The notes below the pieces were generated by a model. That model saw only the letters and a program-made list of their open reading frames with translations. It was not told the origin of the DNA and did not search any database. The position numbers were made by a program, and so were the translations under genes. 64,000 nucleotides of DNA from Panorpa germanica (lineage: Eukaryota; Arthropoda; Insecta; Mecoptera; Panorpidae): NCBI GenBank assembly GCA_963678705.1, contig OY783216.1, forward strand, positions 682,001 through 746,000. Direction: 5' to 3'. Positions 59,901 to 64,000 of the stretch are shown one piece after another (position 1 is the stretch's first letter; each line of letters opens with the position of its first letter).

Positions 59901-62336
59901 GCCATGTTGTACGCAATGGCTGTCGTGCTTTTAGCTTCTTATTCGGCAGCCTTGATCAGTTTTCTAACGTTTCAAACATTCTCCTTGCCCTTCACGACCT
60001 TGGAGGGATTTATAAGAGATGGCACCTACAGATTGGGGGTTCCGCCGAATTCGGCAGAGTGGAATTTATTTGCGGTGAGTACAAAAAATTAATCTGCGTA
60101 ATAATAAACTATAATGCCGAATGGGCTTGTGAATCTATTGTTAGCCCGGTCAATATAAACAGTTAAAATAACAAAAATTGCCGGAGAGCCAAATATTGGT
60201 GGAGAGCTGAGGTTTACCATAACAAATAAAGTTTTAAAAATCCTCATCGATTCTATGTGTGCTTCAAAAGTTATTCGGGGTCAAAGGTCAAAATTTGAGG
60301 TTTTTTGGATTTTTCTCGAAAACGGTAAGTTTTATCAAAAAAAAAAAACGTCAAACCAAAGTTGTAGATCTTAAAATTCTCTACAAAAATAGTCCTTATG
60401 ATTTTTTCCTAAGACTTACCATTTCTGAGATATCGCGATTCTAAGAGTCATATTATACATGACATGCATACATTTCCACGCCACCTGTGAGGTAGTGTAC
60501 TAAAAGAAATTACTTGCATTGATAAATACCGATAATTAACTTTTGTAAAAAATACGCGAAACAAGAAACAAGTACAACTATCATGTCTTCCTCCAACATC
60601 GGCATCTGCTATTCAACACTTGTATCGAGTATACTATCAAGTTCAAACACGGCTAGGCAATCAACTGAACCCAGAAGACTGGGGTTGGAAATTGATAGAT
60701 AACACTCTGGAACCGATTCAAATTTTACTCCCACCTGCTCCAGAAAAACTCCTCAACACCATTTTTTGCAATTGCAAAAAAGGTTGTAGTGCCAAATGTG
60801 GCTGTAAAAGTGTCGGGTTGCTGTGTTCTCCAGCGTGTACCAATTGCCAAGGTCAGTCTTGCTCAAATGTCCAGTTGAGTACAATAGAGGAAGATTCCTG
60901 TGATTTTAATCAAGAGACTAATGACTCAGCAATTTATGTACATCCAGTAAGAGGAAGAGGAAGAAGAAGAAATCGAAGAAGACATGACTGTTGAAGTAGA
61001 CTTTCAAGAGTATGAATCTGATTAAAATATCTAAAGAAATCAAAACAATAGTTAACCCAATAATCAATAGCAATATCAATAATCAATATCAATAATAAGG
61101 TAATATCAGTTAGTGGAGTAGGCCTACAGGGCAAACCACGGTAAAAAAAACGCGCCGAGTACACTACGTCACAGGTGGCGTGGAAATGTATGCATATCAT
61201 GTATAATGCGATATCTCAGGAATGGTAACTCTTAGGAAAAAAATCATAAGGACCATTTTTGTAGAGAATTTTAAGATCTACAACTTTAGTTTGAAGTTTT
61301 TTTTGGATAAAACTTACCGTTTTCGAGAAAAATCCAAAAAAACCTCAAATTTTGACCTTTGACCCCGAACAACTTTTGAAGCACACATAGAATCGATGGG
61401 GATTTTTAAAACTTTATTTGTAATGGTAAACCTCAGCTTTCCACCAATATTTGGTTCTCCGGGAATTTTTGTTATTTGACCACTATTTTTATGTTTAAAT
61501 TGACCGGATTATGTATTGTCTATTGAAACAGTAGTCTATCAGGACCTCAAATTTCGAATTATTTTTGTTCCTTTAATAATTAAAGGGATAAAGGGTTTTA
61601 AAAAACCAAGAAATGTGTGTGTTGCATGTGTGTGTCCACCATTAAAAAGGTAGTTCACAAGCCCTTTGTGTGAAATTGAACGGTTGGAGTACTATAAAGT
61701 TATGGAACAAGAAACAGATTCACGACTTGGCAAACAAACGGAACAATTTCTAATACTGGTCTGGTCAATTAATAAAACAATCAATTGAAATATTTATGCT
61801 TGCTGAGTTTCTGTAACTTATTTTCAGAATTCGTCAAATAAACTGCTTCAGAAAATAAATAATCGCTACATGGACTCAGCAGAGAAACAGTTGGGGTACA
61901 CAGAAGGGCTCCTCAAAACTTGCTCAAATAGTAAGTATGGTTACTTCTTAACAAAAGCACATTCGGAGGCCCTGAAAACAAATTTACCGTGCACGTTGGA
62001 AAACGTGGACTCCAGCATGTGGGCCAGTCTGTCGTTCACAATGTCACAAAATTGTCCATACAGAGGATTAATTAATTATTAGTAAGTTTAAATGCAAAAA
62101 CATTATAAAAAAGATTGAAATTATATTATAAAATAATTTGCAGTATACAGTTATTACGAGATGGTGGTATATTGAAACGTCTTCGTGGAAAAGCATGGCC
62201 TAGGTCGATGGACAAAGTAAAACCAACATGGGAGAGTATGACAATGGAAGGAACTTTGCCCATTCTTGCATTTTTAGCTCTTATAACTTTCGTATCTGTA
62301 TGTCTATTAGGACTGGAATATTATGTCCAAAGGTAA
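56935..62336 (+). CDS. divergent ionotropic receptor (IR, iGluR-related chemoreceptor)
   Basis: Ligand-gated channel subunit of insect chemosensory neurons; plasma membrane. Exons 56935-57228, 58681-58872, 58948-59064, 59140-59243, 59304-59477, 59546-59778, 59857-60074, 61828-62081, 62144-62336 give 592 residues in frame. Start is the first real ATG, giving a signal peptide-like MFLNVTIYAGILVSLQQF. Short N-terminal domain, then S1 ligand lobe (GGYFGEVWLALQSALNF; SGRQKIVNFATPLLF with the usual Arg position), TM1 (VWICLFILISIIPFFLILMI), pore and TM2 (MLYAMAVVLLASYSAALISF), then LPFTTLEGFIRDGTYRLGV, S2 lobe, TM3 (LPILAFLALITFVSVCLLGL). No recognised tuned subfamily. Intron 1 has a 260-bp duplication and intron 7 a 1.54-kb transposon. 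An alternative last splice is discussed in the findings. Confidence 0.92.
57916..58430. repeat. 260-bp tandem duplication in receptor intron 1
   Basis: Two direct copies offset by exactly 260 bp (GACAGAGGTTTTAAACCTAA at 57925 and 58185), each running through CCTGCCGATCG, CACGATCCGTACTAAAGATT and TTTATACCCCTGC. Only scattered substitutions and one short deletion (CATCCTTG missing in the second copy) separate them, so the duplication is recent. Not coding. Confidence 0.93.
60121..61664 (+). mobile_element. large GGGCTTGTG-family relative with long inverted arms, in receptor intron 7
   Basis: 1.54 kb from ATGGGCTTGTGAATCTATTG to GGTAGTTCACAAGCCC. Inverted arms of about 300 bp: 60170-60480 pairs with 61190-61480 (left GGTCAAAATTTGAGGTTTTT, GAAAACGGTAAGTTTTATC; right GATAAAACTTACCGTTTTCG, AAAACCTCAAATTTTGACC). 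The right subterminal region carries blocks also present in the 0.6-kb copies: GGACCTCAAATTTCGAATTA and CCTTTAATAATTAAAGGGAT. The core between the arms encodes the cysteine-rich frame listed next. Confidence 0.88.
60575..60994 (+). pseudogene. cysteine-rich (CXC-like) C-terminal protein fragment carried by the transposon
   Basis: An open frame without its own ATG reads LPPTSASAIQHLYRVYYQVQ, then LNPEDWGWKL, then PPAPEKLLNTIFCNCKKGCS, then AKCGCKSVGLLCSPACTNCQ and GQSCSN, before an acidic/Arg-rich tail and stop. The spaced cysteines (CNCKKGC..KCGCK..G..C..AC..C.G..C.N) resemble TSO1/tesmin CXC repeats. I recall the same LPPT.A...H..RVYYQVQ...WGW...LPPAPE module at the C-terminus of multi-copy uncharacterised proteins in several insect genomes. 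Nothing upstream of the module is present, so this is a 5'-truncated piece. It lies wholly inside the inverted arms, so it moved with the element. Confidence 0.7.
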
Positions 62337-62932
62337 AAAAATATCTTATTTCCTATTTTTAGCGAAAAACTTATTCTACCGGTTAAGAAATTTATTTAAA
62401 TTCAAATTAATCGCGGTCTAATAACAGTGGATAAAGTACTTGGTATGTTGGTAGCATCTGCGTCAACTTGTTATTGTCGTTCATATATATGGCTGTATAT
62501 GGCTGTCATTTTATTTTTTATAAATAATGGTTAAATTGTAAGGTTGTTTACAAATAAATAAAATAAAGTCTTAAGAAATACATTAAAGCTTTTATTAAAG
62601 GTTTCATATTTATGAAACCAACTAGGTATATTTATTTATAAGGTACTGTAATGTTATGCTGCCATTTCTTATCATGATCAATAATATTTACTATTTGTTT
62701 TGAGGTTAGAGTTGAAGTTAAAATTTATATAACTTCTTTTCAATATTCATTTATATTCCTTGATATTTAACTTAGAATATAATACTGTATCAAATGTAAA
62801 AATGCATTACAAGCCTCACCTAAAATATTATATATTGTTGAAAAAAGATTCATTATAACATTGTGTTCTTAAAATAATTTAAATAATTGGCTAAAGATTC
62901 TCAATATAATTTCAGACGAAGAAGTAATTAAC
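62337..62932. promoter_or_regulatory. NDUFAF2 upstream region with acceptor site at 62915
   Basis: Non-coding interval between the receptor stop (62334-62336) and NDUFAF2. It must hold the NDUFAF2 promoter unless the two are co-transcribed. A strong acceptor (AATATAATTTCAG, ending 62915) precedes the NDUFAF2 start by 17 bp. Confidence 0.5.
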
Positions 62933-63385
62933 ATGGCCCAACCTCCCACACGTAATTTATTAGGAATTGTATTCAAAAATTTCATAGACTCGTTCAAAAA
63001 AACTAGTTACTTGAAAGGAAAATTGGTAGGAGAAGATCATTATGGAAACAAATACTTTGAAATAGCTGCAAATCCGTCGATTGGTAAACGTAAAGCAAAC
63101 AGATGGTTTCAGCCAAAAGTAAAAGAAGATTTTCAGTCAGAAATGCCAGCAGAATGGGACGCTTGGCTTAGAGGCAGAAGAGAAACGCCACCTGGAGAAG
63201 AAGAGATTAAGAAAAATCTTGCTATTATTAATATGAAGAGAAGAAATGCTGCGGCAATAGAAGCTAAGTTTCAGAAACCTGCAGACGCAACACTGATTGC
63301 TAAAGAACAGACAGGGATGGCTTCTTATCCTACTTATACAGAATATGAAACCGACCCAGGCCACATCAAGAAACCTAGTCCATGA
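62933..63385 (+). CDS. NDUFAF2: NADH dehydrogenase complex I assembly factor 2 (mimitin, B17.2L)
   Basis: Mitochondrial chaperone paralogous to the complex I subunit NDUFA12 that acts late in complex I assembly. 150 residues in a single coding exon. Family pattern: FKKTSYLKGKLVGEDHYGNK (GxDxxGNKYFE), RKANRWFQPK in place of the NDUFA12 RRW, then MPAEWDAWLRGRRETPPGEE, and a polar tail ending TYTEYETDPGHIKKPSP. The tail after the WDAWL..RR..PP block and the 150-residue length fit NDUFAF2 better than NDUFA12. Start fixed by the conserved N-terminal RNLLGIVFKNF. The start lies 2 bases after a possible receptor stop codon. Confidence 0.93.
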   Translation: MAQPPTRNLLGIVFKNFIDSFKKTSYLKGKLVGEDHYGNKYFEIAANPSIGKRKANRWFQPKVKEDFQSEMPAEWDAWLRGRRETPPGEEEIKKNLAIINMKRRNAAAIEAKFQKPADATLIAKEQTGMASYPTYTEYETDPGHIKKPSP

Positions 63386-64000
63386 AATATCATAGTTCCG
63401 TTAAAATAATAATTGTTAGATAGTGTAAATAAATGTTATAGTTGTTGTATATATATATACGAGTATATATATAATAGTTAAATATATCAACTAACAATCA
63501 ATGTAGCCTATATCATTGAGACTTTAACACTATAGAAACTATAAACATAGTAGGAGATCGTTAGTAAATAGAGTGGCATCAGAAATGGGCTCATTAATTA
63601 TGAAATAAAATTAATAACAGCTTTGTGGTAATTGCTAGAGTGTTGGAATTGTTTAAATATTGAAATAGCGTAAAAATCAAACATTTTTATTCTTTTTCTA
63701 ATCTATAAGCCATCTTTGTTAGATTAAATAAGCATGAAATGTATTTTCTTGATTTATAGTAAACATGCAATTCCAATATTTGCTGATTTAATTTTATTAG
63801 AGGCATTACTCATAGATTTATTTTAAAAGATATCGGAGGGTCAAATTTGCTGAATAGGTGTTCTGTTTATTTCATGATTTGGTTTGTGCCCTAATATTTT
63901 AAAAGTTGTGTTCAATTTTTATTTTAAATCAAGACACATATCTAATTAGACCGCTTTTTTTAATGTAAAGATTATATTTGGCAATTCAATCATTCAATTA
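63386..64000. other. NDUFAF2 3' region and AT-rich flank
   Basis: AATAAA at about 63429 could end the NDUFAF2 message. A short (TA)n run at about 63449-63473 is interrupted by CGAG. No further gene recognised to the window edge. Confidence 0.45.

Noticed and set aside
59588-60166. 192-codon + strand frame overlapping receptor exons 6-7
   Set aside because: It is an alternative frame of the real exons and reads across an intron; the receptor frame has TM segments and splice support.
60259-60444. Open frame in the left arm of the large TIR element
   Set aside because: It lies entirely in an inverted arm, is Lys/Phe-rich from homopolymers, and has no independent support.
1-64000. CRISPR arrays, rRNA and tRNA genes, bacterial operons, integrated viral genes
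   Set aside because: No spaced-repeat arrays, no cloverleaf with A/B boxes, no bacterial gene organisation and no viral protein motifs were seen. The satellite at 23.2 kb is contiguous with no unique spacers.

Overview
This window looks like a stretch of an AT-rich insect nuclear genome. The evidence is interrupted genes with GT-AG introns of about 60-150 bp (a few of 0.5-3 kb), single-copy insect housekeeping genes on both strands, and a divergent chemosensory ionotropic receptor. Two 5'-truncated LINE copies share a 3' tail (TGTAAAGCCGAAAGGC followed by a TAA-rich run) of a kind I associate with hymenopteran genomes. Placement in Hymenoptera is an inference and not secure.

Layout: (1) 0.6-5.0 kb, + strand: SMARCE1/BAP111 (dalao), HMG-box SWI/SNF subunit, with a LINE fragment in an intron. 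(2) 5.0-7.8 kb: intergenic, with one terminal-inverted-repeat (TIR) element and one long foldback. (3) 7.8-13.8 kb, +: mitochondrial glycine dehydrogenase (GLDC), 8 exons, two TIR elements in introns. (4) 14.5-15.1 kb, -: prefoldin subunit 5. (5) 16.3-17.3 kb, -: Josephin-domain deubiquitinase. (6) 18.1-22.2 kb, +: nuclear cyclophilin with RS tail (PPIG/NKTR/Moca-cyp type). (7) 22.5-24.5 kb: 86-bp tandem satellite with flanking repeats. (8) 24.8-29.4 kb, -: Integrator subunit 8, 17 exons. (9) 30.2 kb, -: candidate 40-codon microprotein or terminal exon. (10) 30.4-33.0 kb, +: RBM19/Mrd1-like ribosome-biogenesis protein with only four RRMs. (11) 33.9-36.0 kb, -: FEN1. (12) 36-39.4 kb: AT-rich, no assigned gene. 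(13) 39.4-40.7 kb, -: type II membrane protein of the DUF1647 (glycosyltransferase-like) type. (14) 41.9-42.4 kb, -: pallidin (BLOC1S6). (15) 43.3-44.6 kb, +: LKB1/STK11 kinase in one coding exon. (16) 45.5-47.2 kb, -: chymotrypsin-fold protease with an altered active-site motif. (17) 48.1-52.2 kb, -: FAF1/Caspar. (18) 52.2-56.9 kb: intergenic, rich in palindromes and foldbacks. (19) 56.9-62.3 kb, +: ionotropic receptor. (20) 62.9-63.4 kb, +: NDUFAF2.

The genes do not form a pathway; this is ordinary euchromatin with unrelated neighbours. The strongest signal beyond the genes is a transposon family with termini ATGGGCTTGTG...CACAAGCCCAT. It has five copies of about 0.4-0.63 kb, one internal fragment, and one 1.54-kb relative with roughly 300-bp inverted arms. 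The large copy lies inside the ionotropic receptor gene and carries a cysteine-rich, CXC-like reading frame. The shared termini and subterminal blocks suggest that a multi-copy cysteine-rich protein family is encoded by, or captured by, this element family.

Limits: everything was read by eye with no alignment or database search. Exon boundaries were fixed by splice consensus plus frame continuity. GLDC, PFDN5, the Josephin gene, INTS8, RBM19, FEN1, the DUF1647-like gene, the protease, FAF1 and the receptor all close exactly in frame.
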